NCBI GenBank assembly: GCA_009784445.1
Contig: WRBQ01000018.1
Location: 1-36,810, forward strand
From: Oscillospiraceae bacterium
GTDB lineage: Bacteria > Bacillota > Clostridia > Oscillospirales > Acutalibacteraceae
Reading direction: 5' to 3'
Length of the DNA stretch: 36,810 nt
In this document: positions 36,791-36,810 of the stretch, one piece after another
Numbering within the stretch: the first letter of the stretch is position 1
Layout of the letters: the number at the start of each line of letters is the position of its first letter
Program-made: the position numbers and the translations under genes
Notes under the pieces: generated by a model
Databases searched by the model: none
What the model saw: the letters and a program-made list of their open reading frames with translations, nothing else
Told to the model about the DNA's origin: nothing

Positions 36791-36810
36791 GTCCGAGTGT
36801 CGTTATGGGA

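Overview
The window looks like a chromosomal segment of an anaerobic, spore-forming member of the Clostridia (Bacillota). Three things point there. The conserved sporulation/division block yabP-yabQ-divIC-yabR (26.8-28.5 kb) is typical of endospore formers. A desulfoferrodoxin-type superoxide reductase is typical of anaerobes. Promoters are close to TTGACA-N17-TATAAT, and most genes carry strong AGGAGG-like ribosome binding sites. There is no rRNA, CRISPR array, insertion sequence or prophage. Two tRNA genes are present: Ser-GCU (minus strand, 8.5 kb) and Leu-GAG (36.7 kb).

Layout. 0-1.2 kb: glycerol kinase running off the left edge. 1.4-3.7 kb: a MerR-type regulator with a two-gene ABC exporter. 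3.8-8.3 kb: a 1482-residue secreted subtilase with Thr-rich linkers and Ig-like repeats. 8.3-11.1 kb, minus strand: tRNA-Ser, two small membrane proteins and a DnaD-like replication protein. 11.2-17.2 kb: ECF sigma/anti-sigma pair, bifunctional (p)ppGpp synthetase/hydrolase, serine acetyltransferase, DnaC/DnaI-like helicase loader and superoxide reductase. 17.4-21.1 kb, minus strand: a large N-acetylmuramoyl-L-alanine amidase and a HAD phosphatase. 21.1-21.45 kb: a candidate type I toxin-antitoxin locus. 21.45-26.2 kb: polysaccharide pyruvyl transferase, aldo/keto reductase, VTT membrane protein, galactokinase and a zinc-ribbon protein. 26.2-26.8 kb: a nuclease-fold gene broken by a nonsense codon, then a structured RNA. 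26.8-29.3 kb: yabP, yabQ, divIC, yabR and a YitT-family protein. 29.4-32.2 kb: secreted class-3 lipase, AraC regulator, PNPOx-like protein and a Cys-containing protein. 32.3-36.5 kb: a PadR-headed stress/detoxification cluster. The window ends at tRNA-Leu.

Most notable signals. (1) A 29-residue hydrophobic peptide gene has its Shine-Dalgarno inside a GAAA-loop hairpin; a perfect-consensus promoter faces it from downstream, and the two transcripts would share one bidirectional hairpin. This is the layout of a convergent type I toxin-antitoxin system. (2) Two unrelated secreted enzymes, the subtilase and the lipase, end in nearly the same Trp-rich tail, WLLFxLGFGWIWM, a candidate undescribed C-terminal sorting or anchoring signal. 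(3) A dispersed repeat starting CCACCTGCGGTGG begins directly after the stop codon of several genes, with no spacing. (4) Two genes (dnaD-like and VTT) have a -10 box exactly 7 nt before the ATG and no ribosome binding site, so they are probably leaderless. (5) At yabP, yitT and a PNPOx-like gene the -10 box sits in the loop of a hairpin whose 3' arm holds or touches the ribosome binding site. Read-through mRNA would then be silent, while mRNA from the local promoter is open.

All identifications come from reading the sequence and from family knowledge; no database search or folding program was run.
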